A DNA stretch of 64,000 nucleotides from Eucommia ulmoides (GCA_016647705.1 CM028338.1:16008077-16072076); one strand, 5' to 3'; shown: positions 49,463-62,565, counted from the first letter of the stretch. The notes: generated from the letters alone by a model not told the origin. Numbers and translations: made by a program.

Positions 49463-50296
49463 TGATGCGAACCTCACCAAGGATTAGTGAGACCTAAAAC
49501 CAACTTAGGGTTTCTTCGCAAGAATCGAATTAAATAAATTTATAAACGAACAGATAAGAACAGGAAAATTCAAAATTTAGGATAGATTACCTTGACCCAA
49601 CGTTTATGAACAAAACGTGAACCAATGGTATAAGGAACGATCTTCACTCGATGATTATAATGAATCATGAACCAAAGATATAGGGTTTGAACACCACAAA
49701 AAATTCTTGATAAGTTCAAGAAAGTTCTTTGAAGAACTTAAGAGAAAACTCTCACAATTTTATTAATCAAAGTAATGTCTTTTCCCATGAGATACTAGTC
49801 TCTTAAATAGATAAAGAAAAAACCCTAGCTAGTGAATAGTGCTCGTGAGCAATGGCGGTGAACAGTAGGCGGCCACAATATAATATAAAAGAAAACCCTA
49901 GAGGAACAAGGAATCCTAGAAAAATAAAGAAACCCTACTCCTAATCTAAAAAGGAAAGGACTAATTCCTAATCTAAAAAGGAAAAGATTACTTGACAATC
50001 AAGCCTTACAAATCAGCCTAAAAGAATTAAAAGACTAAAAATAATAAAATAAAATTCGTGGGTCTCATCCTAGGCCCGTTCAGGTTCACGCTTTAATCCC
50101 ATTCGCTTGTCTTGATGAGGTGGACTAGGCCTTGATTGTCCTATGGGCCAAATTAGGTTTGACCATTGTAGACTCGGCTCAAATCTCTTGAACAAGCCCA
50201 TTAAGTGCTTCTTTGAATCTTTTAGCCCTTGCCCTTGTTATTGGTCCAGCTGGAATATGCAATGGATTTCTTTGTGCAACTAATATATTCTCATCA
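49463..50296 (-). mobile_element. Solo LTR nested in element 2 (834 bp)
   Basis: A complete LTR (TGATGCGAACC to TTCTCATCA) of the same subfamily as element 2, with no internal region attached and its own 5-bp duplication in element 2 internal sequence. A solo LTR normally forms by recombination between the two LTRs of a full element. Its insertion therefore came after element 2, and the loss of its internal part came later still. Confidence 0.88.
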
Positions 50297-50399
50297 GTTA
50301 TTGATCCGTTCTATCACTTGAAAAGGGTCATACCCCCTTGGAAGTAGCTTAGAACGCCTTTGTTGAGGAAATCGCTCCTTTCTCATATACAACCAAACT

Positions 50400-51320
50400 C
50401 AATCACCCGGTTCAAATACAACCTTCTTGCACCCCTTATTAGCTTGGTTGGCATATTGCTCAATTCTCCTCTCAATATTTTGTCGAGCCTTTTCATGGAT
50501 CTGCTTAACAAAATCAACCTTCTTCTTCCCATCTAAATTGACATGCTCATGCATAGGTAAAGAAGTTAAATCCAAAGAAGTTAATGAATTAAAACTATAC
50601 ACAATTTCAAACGGTGAAAACTTAGTTGCAGAATCCACACTCCTATTATATGAAAACTCTACATGTTTTCAAATTCTTTTGTATTATAGCATGCAATAAA
50701 GTAGATAAAGTCCTATTAACTACTTCGGTTTGACCATCAGTTTGTGGGTGACAAGTAGTAGAAAATAAAAGTTTAGTTCCAAGCTTACCACACAAAGTCT
50801 TCCTAAAATAACTTAAGAACTTAGCATCTCTATCCGAAACAAAAGTCTTAGGCATGCTATGTAACCTAACTATTTCCTTGAAGAACAAATCAGCAACATG
50901 TGAAACATCATTGATTTTATGACATTGAATAAAATGAGTCATCTTAGAAAACCTATCTACAACCACATATAGAATCTCTACCTCCTTTTGACCTAGGCAA
51001 ACCTAACACAAAATTCATAGAAATATCAATGCAAGGTTCACTAGGTATAGGCAAAGGAGTATACAAATCATGAGGCTTAACCTTAGACTTAGCTTGCCTA
51101 CAAACAATACACTTCTCAGAAATTATCTCCACTTCACGTTTCATATGAGACTAGAAGAAGTGTTTATGAAAAACATCTAAAGCCTTAGATATGCAAAAAT
51201 GCCCCCATTAAACCACCCCCATGAGCGTCTTTACCAAGCAAGTCACATAATGAACATTTAGACACACATAATTTATTTTCCCTAAACAAAAACCCATTAT
51301 GCCTAAAGAACTTACCAAAT
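50400..51320 (-). pseudogene. Integrase region of element 2
   Basis: Minus-strand remains of the integrase: zinc-binding region with [20 protein letters not shown] near 51100, core words [39 protein letters not shown] and [15 protein letters not shown], and a C-terminal part to about 50400. Homologous to 7450-8420 in element 1. Fossil, clearly more worn. Confidence 0.85.
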
Positions 51321-51419
51321 GCCACTTTCTCACATGCATTAAATACATTACCAAAATCAGAATCATCAACATACAAATCCTTAATGTATTTAAAACCAAG
51401 GTAGAAAGTAATACATACC

Positions 51420-51820
51420 TTCGAGATAATGCATCCGCTACAACATTTTCCTTACCTTGCTTGTACTTGATCACATAAGGAAACATTTCGATAATCTCCA
51501 CCCACTTGACATATCGCTTGTTCAGCTTTTGTTGACCCTTCAAATGGTTCAAAGATTCATGATCCGTGTGAATCACAAATTCTTTTGGCCAAAGATAGTG
51601 TTGCCAAGTCTCCAATACCCTAATCAACGCATACATCTCTTTGTCATATGTAGGGTATGCGCCACTTAGTTTTTCACTAAAGTAGGCAAGCGAATGCCCT
51701 TCCTGCATTAGAACAGCTCCAATACCTATTCTTGAAGCATCACAATCAATCTCAAAAGTTTTTATGAAGTTAGGTAAAGCAAGAAAAGGTGCATTAGTGG
51801 ATTTTTCCTTAATCAAATTA
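51420..51820 (-). pseudogene. RNase H region of element 2
   Basis: Minus-strand words [54 protein letters not shown] and [10 protein letters not shown]. Same order and family as in element 1. Fossil. Confidence 0.85.
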
Positions 51821-51829
51821 AATGCCCTT

Positions 51830-52540
51830 TCTTACTCACTACCCCACTTAAAACCCACATTTGTTTTGACAACTTCAGTAAAAGATGCAACTAGGCTACT
51901 AAAATCTTTCACAAACCTCCGATAGAAGCCAGCCAGCCCATGGAAACTTCTCACCTGTCCCACACTTGTAGGTCTCAGCCAATCCTTGATTGCCTTAAAC
52001 TTTTCTTTATCCACCTCAATTCCCTTAGCACTAACAACAAAATCAAGAAATACAAGCTTATTCGTGCAAAAGGTACACTTTTTGAGGTTAGCAAACAACT
52101 TTTCTTTTCTCAAAACATCTAAAACAAGTTTTAAATGTTCAACATGCTCATCTAAGTTTTTGCTATAAATTAGAATGTCATCAAAGTATACAACCACACA
52201 TTTCCCAATAAAAATATGCAAAACATGGTTCATTAATCTCATGAACATACTAGGTGCATTGGTTAACCCAAAAGGCATAACCAACCACTCATATAAACCA
52301 TATTTTGTTTTGAACGTGGTTTCCCACTCATCACCTTCCCTCATCCTAATCTGATGATATCCACTTTTAAGATCAAATTTAGTAAACACATAAGAACCAT
52401 GCAATTCATCAAGCATATAATCTAATCTTCCCAAAAGAATATATCCCGCATGCATTGGCACCACATCGCACAAGACCTCATCTTTGTACTCCCCAATTGA
52501 GAACGATACAAGCACCTGTTTAGTCAGTTTAATTTTCCAC
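51830..52540 (-). pseudogene. Reverse transcriptase region of element 2 with remains of protease
   Basis: Minus-strand words [20 protein letters not shown] (protease side), then [35 protein letters not shown], the active-site [11 protein letters not shown] and [19 protein letters not shown]. The family assignment is secure. The region is shorter than its counterpart in element 1. Fossil. Confidence 0.85.
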
Positions 52541-52594
52541 AATCATTCAACCATTGTAACTTATATGGCCTAGGATGTTTTAAAGTTGGAAAAT

Positions 52595-53967
52595 TCAACT
52601 TCTCCACCAAATTAGTGCTAGCCACATTAGTACAAGTTCCCCCCCATCAATAATCATGCTACATATATTTTCATTGACATGGAAGCTCGTATGAAATATG
52701 TTCTTATGTTGTATCGTCTCATCTTCTTTGACTTGTGCACTAAGAGCTCTTCTTGCAACTAGGAGCTCTCCATCAATCAAGTCAACATCACGTGCATCCT
52801 CCAAAGGTGGCATCAAATCATCATCCATCTCATCTTCGGTCTCAATAGCTCCATCATCCCTTATAATCATCACTATCTTATTTGGACATTGAGACGCAAT
52901 ATGACATGTTCCCAAACACTTAAAGCATTTAATTTCTCTATTTCGAGAAGGTTGGGAATCAGTTTTACCTTGGTTCGATGCACCTCCAGCTTTGTGAATT
53001 TTGGAAGGTTTGCCCTTGGGTTGTAACTTAGGCTTCTCATCTATCTTGCTCCAATTCGATTTCCAAGAAAAAGAAGAACCCGATTGCTGTCCAACTCGTG
53101 TGGAACCCTTTCGCTTCAATTGTTGCTCCACTTTGATGGCCATGTGCACCATGTCACTCAACTCAACATAGCGCTGCAACTCTACCACATTTAAAATTTC
53201 ACACTTTAGCCCGATTACAAACCTAGCTATAGTTGCTTCTAGGTCCTCTTCCACATTGGCTCAAATCATGGCTATCTCCATCTCTTTATAGTAGCCTTCC
53301 ATACACTTCGAACCTTGTGTAAGACTTTGCAATTTATAGAACAAGTCTCTATAGTAGTGACTTAGAATGAATCCTCCTCATAGTAGCATTCATTTCTTCC
53401 CATGTCACGTAGGTCTTTCACCATTCCTCCTCTTACTCAAGGTAAGTTGATCTCACTATATAATAACCTAATTGGTGAATTCTATGGTAGCCAACTTCAC
53501 TTTCTTTAACTCGAAATAGTTGTGACAATCAAACACCAACTCCATTCTCTTCTCCCACTCCAAATAAGCTTTAGGATCATTTTTGCCTTGGAAAGATGGA
53601 ATATTCACCTTGATGCTTCCCAAGTTGTTATCAATATTCTCCCCATATCTATCTCCTCTATTACCATATCTATGCCCGAATTTTCCAAACTCGCATTAGA
53701 GATGTGATCCTCTTCATTTAGGTCATCCCCATCATTATCTTCATATTTATACCGAGAAAGATTCCTCTCTCCTCGTTGTACATTAGGAGTTTTAGGTGGT
53801 TTCCGTGAACTAGACTCAACTTTGCCTAGTCATTTATGCACTTCATCAAATCTTGAGTTCAATTATTCAAACTTTTTCTCTAAAGCTTTGTAGAAACTTT
53901 TGACGTCCATGACGTCCGTCCTTTCCGGTGCTTTATTAGATGAGCCTTTGTTTGTTTCTTGAGACAT
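52595..53967 (-). pseudogene. gag region of element 2
   Basis: Start codon position 53967 corresponds to 11812 in element 1 and 27733 in the plus-strand fragment. The downstream half on the minus strand shows the basic linker and a canonical zinc knuckle, [14 protein letters not shown] (C-X2-C-X4-H-X4-C), near 52860-52930, then an acidic stretch. Fossil, with several breaks. Confidence 0.8.
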
Positions 53968-54552
53968 GTTTAATAACGTGCAAAACAAAGTTAGCAAACC
54001 GCACAAACACTCCCTCATGTGTTTCCCTCAAAATTGATGGCACTCACGCTCGTGTTTCACTCAAATTCGGCTTTTAATCTCTTATGAGCTCATACTCTCT
54101 TGCCTTTTTCCACTATTTAGTCCACTATTTTAGTTCTTTATTGAATTTAACCAATCTCAATCAGAAACTTTCTTGTGGCAATCCAAACTCAACAAATCGA
54201 TTCACTATGAATGAGATTTTAGGAACGGAAACAAAGCGAACAAGAAGAACACAAAGAAAAGTATATGGACTAGAATAAGAAGAAATAATTCTAATTTTTA
54301 TTTTATTTTTTTTTTGGAGCTGCAGAATTTTCGGTTTTTTTTTTTGGTTTCTGTTTCTGTGTTTCTTTTTTTCTTTTTGTTTTTTTTTTATTTTGTGGCA
54401 ATTGAAATCAAGATTGATGATGCATAGTACCAAAGAAAAAAAATGAAAAATTTAACTAGATATAAATATTTCGGCCAAGAAAGTTTAAGTATGAAGGAAA
54501 AGTTAATGATGAATGAAGAAGAATAAAGAGGATAGGTGAAACCTAATTTAAA
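53968..54552 (-). other. Untranslated leader of element 2
   Basis: No gene. T-rich runs (54296-54400) and homology to the other two leaders. It ends at the primer site. Confidence 0.7.
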
Positions 54553-54569
54553 CCTTACTCAGATTACCA
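54553..54569 (-). promoter_or_regulatory. Primer binding site of element 2
   Basis: The minus-strand word TGGTAATCTGAGTAAGG, in the same place as the element 1 site and related to the methionine-tRNA type. Confidence 0.7.
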
Positions 54570-55368
54570 ACTTAGGGTTTCTTCGTGAGGATCTAACTAA
54601 ATCAGATTTATAAACGAATAGATAAGAACACAAAAATACAAAATTTAGGATAGATTACCTTGACCCAACGTTTATGAACGAAAAGTGAACCAACGGTACA
54701 AGGAACAATCTTGACCCGATGATTATAACAAATCACGAACCAAAGATATACAGTTTGAATGCCACAAGAAATTCTTGATAAGTTCGGAAAAGTTCTTCAA
54801 AGAACTTAATAGAAAACTCTCACAATTGTATTAATCAAAGTAATGTTTTTTTCCCTTGGTATACAAGTCTCATAAATAGATAAAAGAAAAAAATCCTAGC
54901 TAGTGAATAGTACTCTTGAACAGTGGCGGTGAACAGTAGGCAACCACAATATAATATAAAAGAAAACCCTAGAGGAAGAAGAAATCATAGAGAAATAAGA
55001 AAACCCTACTTCTAATCTAAAAAGGAAAGAACTAATTCCTAATCTAAAAAGGAAAATATTACTTGGCAATCAAGCCTCACAAATCAGCCTAAAAGAATTA
55101 AAATAATAAAATAAATAAAATAAAATTTGTGGGTCTCATCATAGGCCCGTTCAAGTTCATGCTTTAAGCCCATTCACTTGTCTTGATAAGGTGGACTAGG
55201 TCTTGATTGTCCGATGGGCCTAATTTGGGCTTGACCATTGGAGACTCGACCCAAATCTCTTAATTAAGCTCATTAAGTGCTTCTTTGAATCTTTTAGCCC
55301 TTGCCCTTGTTATTGGGCCAACAGGAATATGCAACGGATTTCTTGGTGCAAATGATATATTCTCATCA
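54570..55368 (-). repeat. 5' LTR of element 2
   Basis: Aligns with 48455-49335 and 49463-50296. The outer edge TCTCATCA at 55368 meets right-type satellite (ccaagtttgacaag). The inner edge is close to the primer site. Confidence 0.85.
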
Positions 55369-55420
55369 CCAAGTTTGACAAGAAAATTTAATTGTGTCCG
55401 TTTCAGACGAAAAATACCAT

Positions 55421-55445
55421 TTTTTTTTTGGGGGGGGGGGGGGGA
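55421..55445 (+). repeat. Poly-T/poly-G low-complexity patch in an F monomer
   Basis: About ten T followed by about fifteen G, then agggga-type bases, where other F monomers have only a T run and gtgg. Probably slippage; it could also be an assembly-sensitive spot. Confidence 0.75.
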
Positions 55446-56530
55446 GGGGAGGGAAATGGCTTATTGAGCAAACCAGCACCAAAAGGCCAAAACAGACGAA
55501 GTTTGACTAGAAAATCAATTACGTCAGTTTTGGACGAAAAATACCATTTTTTTTGGGTGAAAACGAAATTCCAAACAAAACGCCACCAAAAGGCCCAAAA
55601 ACACCAAGTTTGAATAGAAAAATCAATTACCTCCGTTTTAGACGAAAAACACCATCTTTTAGGGTTGAAATAACCTTATGAGCGAAACGCCCCCAAAAGA
55701 TTCGAAAAGTCCAAGTTTGTCTTCAAAATATATTGTGTCCATATCGGACGAAAAAAATCACTTTCTTAGGTGAAAACGACCTTCTGAGAAAAATAGCCCC
55801 AAATGGCCCAAAAAGACCAAGTTTGAGTAAAAAATCAATTGTGTCCATTTTTTACAAAAAACACCCCCCTTTTAGGAAGGAAACGATCTTCTGAGCAAAA
55901 CATCACCAAAGGACCCAAAAAAAACCAAGTTTGACAAGAAAATTGAAATGCGTTCATTTTAGACGAAAAATACCACTTTTTTTTTTGTGGAAAAGGCTTA
56001 CTGAGCAAAAGAACCCAAAAGGCCAAAACAGACGAAGTTTAACCAGAAAATCAATTGTGTCCATTTTGGATGAAAAATACCACTTTTTTTTGTGGAAACA
56101 ACATTATAAGAAAAATTCCACCAAAAGTAAAAAAAACACCAAGTTTGAGTAGAAAAAAATCAATAGTATCCGTTTTGGACGAAGAACACCTCTTTTTAGG
56201 GTGGAAACAACCTTCTTAGCGAAACGCCCCCAAAATGCCCCAAAATTCCAAGTTTGACCTGAAAATTAATTGTGTCTGTTTTGGACAAAAAAACACCATT
56301 TTCTTAGGTGGAAACGATCTTTTGAGCAAAACACCCTGACATGGCAAAAAAAAGACCACGTTTGAGTAGAAAAATCAATTATTTCATTTTTTTTACGAAA
56401 AACATCCCCTTTTTAGGGAGGAAACGATCTTCGAAGCAAAACATCACCAAACAGCCAAAAATGACCAAGTTTGACGAAAATTTAACTTTGTCCGTTTCAG
56501 ACGAAAAATACCAATTTTTTGGGTAGAAAT

Positions 56531-57062
56531 GGCGTACTGAACAAAACAACCCAAAAGGCCAAAACAGACCAAGTTTGACCAAATAATCAATTGCGTCTGT
56601 TTTGGACGAAAACACCATTTTTTTGGGTGGAAACGACATTCTATGAAAAACGCCACTAAAAGGCCAAAAAACACCAAGTTTGAGTAGAAAAATCAATTGT
56701 ATCCATTTTGGAACAAAAACACCACCTTTTAGGGTTGAAACGATCTTCTTTTGGAAATGCCCCGAAAAATCCCAAAAAGTCCAAATTTGACTTGAAAATC
56801 AATTGTGTCCGTTTTGGACGAAAAATACCACTTTCTTAGGTAGAAACGACCTTCAAAGAAAAATACCCCCAAATGGCCCAAAAAGACCAAGTTTGAGTAC
56901 GAAAATCAATTGTGTCTGTTTTTTACGAAAAACACCCACCTTTCATGGAGGAAACAATCTTCTGAGCAAAATATCACCAAAGGACCCAAAAAGACCAAGT
57001 TTGACAAGAAAATTGAACTGTGCCCGTTTCAGACAAAAATACCACTTTTATTTTGTGGAAAC
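56531..57062 (+). repeat. Representative 532-bp pentameric higher-order unit
   Basis: One full F-to-F unit. In order: the end of F (ggcgtactgaac), A (gacattctatg, acgccactaaaagg), B (gggttgaaacgatc), C (tcttaggtagaaacgacc, ccccaaatggccc), G (catggaggaaacaatcttct, atatcaccaaaggaccc) and the start of the next F (aactgtgcccgtttcagac). The same order is seen in adjacent units. Confidence 0.85.
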
Positions 57063-60000
57063 GGCTTACTAAGCAAAAGAACCCAAAAGGCAAAAATAGA
57101 CGAAGTTTGACCAGAAAATCAATTGCATCCGTTTTGGACAAAAAACACCACTTTCTTGGGTGGAAACGATATTCTAAGAAAAATGCTACCAAAAGACCCA
57201 AAAACACCAAGTTTGAGTAGAAAAATAAATGGTATCTGTTTTGGAAGGAGAACCCCACTTTTTAGGGATGAAACGACCTTCTTTGCGAAATGCCCCCCAA
57301 AAGGCCCAAAAAGTCCAAGCTTGACCTGAAACTAAATTGTGTCCGTTTTGGACGAAAAACACCACTTTCCTAGGTGGAAATTACCGTATGACCAAAACAC
57401 CCCCAAATGGCCTAAAAAGACCAAGTTTGGGTAGAAAATCAATTGTTTTCATTTTTTATGAAAAACATCCCCCTTTTAGGGAGGAAACGATCTTTGGAGC
57501 AAAACATCACCAAATAGCCCAAAAAGACCAAGTTTGACAAGAAAATTTAACTGTGTCCGTTTCAGACGAAAAACATCACTTTTTTGGGTGGAAACGACTT
57601 ACTGAGCAAAACAACCCGAAAAGGCCAAAACAGATCAAGTTTGACCAGCAAATCAATTGCGTCCGTTTTGGACGAAAACACCACTTTTTTGGGTGGAAAT
57701 ACATTCTACAAAAAACACCAACAAAAGGCCCAAAAACACCAAGTTTGAGCAGAAAAATCAATTGTATCGGTTTTGAAACAAAAACACAACCTTTTAGGTT
57801 GAAACGATCTTCTGTGCGACAAGCCCCCGAAAAGGCTCGAAAAGTCCAAATTTGATCTGAAAATCAATTGTATCTGTTTTGGATGAAAAACCCCAATTTC
57901 TTAGGTGAAAACGACCTTATGAGAAAAACATCCCAAATGGCACAAAAAGACCAAGTTTGAGTACAAAAATTAATTGTGTCCGTGTTTTTACGAAAAACAC
58001 CCCCCTTTTAGGGAGGAAACGATCTTCTGAGCAAAATATCACAAAGGGACCCAAAAAGACCAAGTTTGACAAGAAAATTGAACTGTGTCCGTTTCAGACG
58101 AAAAATACCATTTTTTTTTGTCGAAACAACTTACTGAGCAAAAGAACCCAAAAGGACAAATTCGATGAAAATTGGCCAGAAAATCAATTGCATCTGTTTT
58201 GGATGAAAAATACCACTTTTTTGGGTGGAAATGACATTCTAAGAAAAACGCCACCAAAAGGCCCAAAAACCCCATGTTTGAGCAGAAAAATTAATGGTAA
58301 CCGTTTTGGACGACAAACACCATCCTTTAGGGTAGAAACGACCTTCTTAGCGAAACGCCCCCAAAAGGCCAAAAAGTCCAAGTTTGACCAAAAAATTAAT
58401 TGTGTCCGTTTTGGATGAAAAACACTACTTTCTTAGGTAAAAACGACCTTCTGAGCAAAACACCCCCCAAATGACCCAAAAGACCAAATTTGAGTAGAAA
58501 AATCAATTGTTTCCGTTTTTACGAAAAACTTCCCCCTTTTAGGGAGGAAATGATCTTCGGAGCAAAACATCACCAAAAGTCCAAAAAGACCAAATTTGAC
58601 AAGAAAATTTACCTGTGTCCGTTTCAGATGAAAAATATCACTTTTTTTGGTAGAAAAGGCTTACTGAGCAAAAGAACCTAAAAGGCCAAATCAGACAAAG
58701 TTTGACCAAAAAATCAATTGCGTCCGTTTTGGACGAAAAACACCACTTTTATCTGGAGGAAACGACATTCTAAGGAAAACGCCACCAAAAGGACCAAAAA
58801 CACCAAGTTTGTGTAAAAAAGTCAATTGTATCCGTTTTGACCGAAAAACACCACCTTTTAAGGTTGAAAACAATCTTCTGCACGAAACGCCCCAAGATGG
58901 CCCGAAAAATCCAAGTTTGACCTGAATATCAACTGCATCCGTTTTTGGACGAAAAATCAATTGTGTCCATTTTTTATGAAAAACACCCCCTTTTAGGGAG
59001 AAAACGATATTCTGAGCAAAATATCACCGAATGACCCAAAACGATCAAGTTTGAAAAGAAAATTTAATAGTGGCCATTTCATACAAAAAATACAACTTTT
59101 TTTTAGGTGGAAACAACCTTTTGAGCAAAACACCCCCAAATGGCCCAAATAGATTAGGAAGGAAAAGACCTTCTAAGCAAAACGCACCCAAAAGTCCCAA
59201 CAAGACCAAGTTTGTGTAGAAAATTTAATTGGGTCTGTTTCAGAAGAAAAATACCACTTTTTATGTATAAAAGGCTTACTGAGCAAAACAATCCCAAAAG
59301 GCCAAAAAAGACCAAATTTGACCAAAAAATCAATTGCGTCCGTTTTGAACGAAATACACAATTTTATTTTATTTTTTTGTGAAAACAACATTCTAAGTAA
59401 AATGCCACCAAAAGGCCAAAAAACACCAAGTTTGAGTAGAAAAATCAATTGTATCCATTTTGGACAAAAAACACTACCTTTAAGGGTTGAAACAACCTTC
59501 TGAGCGAAATGCCCCCAAAAGGATCATAAAATCGAAGTTTGACCTAAAAATCATTTAAGTCCATTTTGGACGAAAAACACCACTTTCTTAGGTGGAAAAG
59601 GCCTTCTGAGCAAAACACCCCCAAATAACCCAAAAAGACAAAGTTTGAATAGAAAAATCAATTGTGTCCATTATTGACGAAAAATACCCTACCTTTTAGG
59701 GAGGAAACGATCTTCTTAGCAAAACATCACCAAACGACCCAACAAGACCAAGTTTGGCAAGAAAATTTAACTGTGTCCGTTTTAGACGAAAATTACCATT
59801 TGTTTTTGTGGAAACGGCTTATTGAGCAAAATAACACCAAAAGCCCAAAATAGACTAAATTTGACCAGAAAATCAATTGCGTCCGTTTTAAATGAACACC
59901 ACTTTTTTTGGGTGGAAACGACGTTCTAAGCAAAACCGCACCAAAAGGTCCAAAAATACCAAGTTTGAGTACAAAAACTAATTGTACCTGTTTTGAATGA

Positions 60001-62556
60001 AAAACACCACCTTTTAGGGTTGAAACGACCTTCTGAGCGAAACGCCCCCAAAAGGCCCGAAAAGTCCAACTTTGTCCTGAAAATCAATTGTGTTCATTTT
60101 CGATGAAAAAAACCACTTTCTTAGGTGGGAACGACCTTCTGAGGAAAACACCCCCAAATGGCCCAAAAATACCTTGAGTAGGATAATCAATTGTTTTCGT
60201 TTTTTACGAAAAAAACACCTCTTTTAGGGAGGAAACGATATTCGGGGAAAAATATCACCAAATAGCCCAAAACGACCAAGTTTGACAAGAAAATTTAACT
60301 GTGTCAATTTCAGACGAAAAATATCACTTTTTTTTTGTGGAAACGGCTTACTGAGCAAAACAACCCGAAAAGGCCAAAATAGACCAAGTTTGACCAGCAA
60401 ATCGATTACGTCCATTTTGGACGAAAAACACCACTTATTTTGGGTGGAAATGACAGTCTAAGGAAAACGCCAGCAAAAGGCCCACAAACACTAAGTTTGT
60501 CATGAAAAATCAATTGTATCTGTTTTGGACACAAAACACCACCTTTTAGGTGTAAAACGACCGTCTGCGTGAAATACCCCCAAAAGGACCGAAAAGTCCA
60601 AGTTTTACCTGAAAATCAATTGTCTCCGTTTTGGACGAAAAATATCATTTTCTTAGGTGGAAACGACCTTCTGAGCAAAACACCTCCAAATGGCCCAAAA
60701 ATACCAACTTTGAGTAGAAAATCAATTGTTTCCATTTTTTACCAAAAAAAAAAAAAACATCCCCCTTTTAGGGAGGAAACGATCTTTGGAGCAAAACATC
60801 GCTAAACAGCCCAAAAAGACCAAGTTCGACAAGAAAATTTAACTGTGTTTGTTTCAGACGAAAAATACTATTTTTTTGGGTGGAAACGGCTTACTAAGCA
60901 AAACACCAAGAAAAGGCGAAAATAGAACATGTTTGACCAGCAAATCAATTGCGTTCGTTTTGGATGAAAAACACCACTTTTTTGGGTGGAAACAAGATTC
61001 AACGAAAAAGGCCACCAAAAGGCCCAAAAACACCAAGTTTGGGTAGAAAAATCAATTGTCTCCGTTTTGGAATAAAAACACCATCTTTTAGGGTTGAAAC
61101 GATCTTCTGTTGGAAAAGCGCCGAAAAGGCCCGAAAAGTCCAAGTTTGACCTAAAAATCAATTATGTCCGTTTTGGACGCGAACACCACTTTCTTAGTTG
61201 GAAACGACTTTCTGAGAAAACATCCTCAAATGGCCCAAAAAGACTAAGTTTGAGTACAAAAATCATTTGTGTCCATTTTCTACGAAAAACACCCCCCTTT
61301 TAGGGAGGAAACGATCTTTTGAGCAAAACATCACCAAAGGACCCAAAAAGACCAAGTTTGATAAGAAAATTGAGCTATGTCCGTTTCAGACAAAAAATAC
61401 CAATTTTGTTTTTGTGGAAATGGCTTACTAAGCAAAATAACCCAAAAGCCCAAAACAGACGAAGTTTGACTAGAAAATCAATTGCGTCCGTTTTGGACGA
61501 AAAACACCACTTTTTTGGGTGGAAACGACATTCTATGGAAAATGCCACCAAAAGGCCCAAAAACACCAAGTTTGTGTAGAAAAATCAATTGTATCCGTTT
61601 TGGGCAAAAAAACTCCACCTTTTAGAGTTGAAACGACCTTTTGTGCGAAACGCCCCCAAAAGGCTCGAAAAGTCGAAGTTTGACTTGAAAATCAATTGTG
61701 TCCGTTTTGGACAAAAAACACCACTTTCTTAGGTGGAAACGACTTTTGAGCAAAACACCCCCAAAAGTCCCAACAACACGAAGTTTGTGTAGAAAATTTA
61801 ATTGGGTCTGTTTTAGACGAAAAATACCACTTTTTTATGTGGGAAAGGCTTACTGAGCAAAATAACCCCAAAAGGCCGAAAAAAAGACCAAATTTGACCA
61901 GAAAATCAATAGCGTCCGTTTTGGACGAAAAACACCACTTGGTTTTTTTTGTGAAAACGACATTCTAAGCAAAACGCCACCAAAAAACCAAAAAACACCA
62001 AGTTTGAGTAGAAAAATTAATCATATCCATTTTGGACAAAAAAACACAACCTTTTAGGGTTGAAACGACCTTCTAAGCAAAATGCCCCCAAAAGGCCTGA
62101 AAAGTCCAAGTTTAACCTAAAAATCATTTATTTCCGTTTTCGACGAAGAACACCACTTTCTTAGGTGGAAAAGGCCTTCTGAGCAAAACACCCCCAAATA
62201 GCCCAAAAAAACCAAGTTTGAATAAACAAAATTAATTGTGTCCATTTTTTTTTTCGAAAAACACCGTCCGTCTTAAAGAGGAAACGGTCTTCTGAGCAAA
62301 ATATCACCAAACGACCCAATAAGACCAAGATGGACAAGAAAATTTAACTGTGTCTGTTTCTGACGAAGAATACCATTTTTTTTTTTTTTGTGGAAATGGC
62401 TTATTGAGGAAAAAAACACCAGAAGGCCAAAATAGACCAAGTTTGACCAGAAAATCAATTGCGTCCGTTGTGGACGAAAAACACCACTTTTTTGGGTGAA
62501 AACGACATTCTAAGGAAAACGCCAGCAAAAGACCCAAAAACACCAAGTTTGAGTAG

Positions 62557-62565
62557 AAAAATCAA
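62557..62565. repeat. Left 9-bp target duplication of the Mutator-like element
   Basis: AAAAATCAA here and AAAAATTAA at 63492-63500, one mismatch. Joining the flanks gives gagtagaaaaatcaattg, the normal satellite sequence. Confidence 0.88.

Larger units (their letters stand above)
48455..55368 (-). mobile_element. Element 2: older full-length Ty3/gypsy (CRM-like) LTR retroelement with a nested solo LTR
   Basis: Minus-strand element with a 3' LTR at 48455-49335, a nested solo LTR at 49463-50296, integrase, RNase H and RT, a heavily worn PR region, gag, leader, primer site (54553-54569) and a 5' LTR at about 54570-55368. Without the nested LTR it is about 6.1 kb. The two LTRs differ by roughly 10-15% by eye over about 300 aligned bases, clearly more than in element 1, so it is older. 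Its coding part is broken in many places (ten or more). It sits in right-type satellite and the monomer phase is restored across it. Confidence 0.9.
55369..62565 (+). repeat. Satellite array, right-type pentameric higher-order repeat (block 7, about 67 monomers)
   Basis: Regular order F-A-B-C-G. The F landmark (ggcttactgag and variants) lies at 55458, 55995, 56531, 57063, 57596, 58128, 58658, 59273, 59816, 60346, 60888, 61422, 61847 and 62398. Ten of the thirteen intervals are 530-543 bp, close to five 107-bp monomers; the exceptions are 615, 425 and 551 bp. No gene is seen. A T10/G-run low-complexity patch lies at about 55421-55445. Confidence 0.93.
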
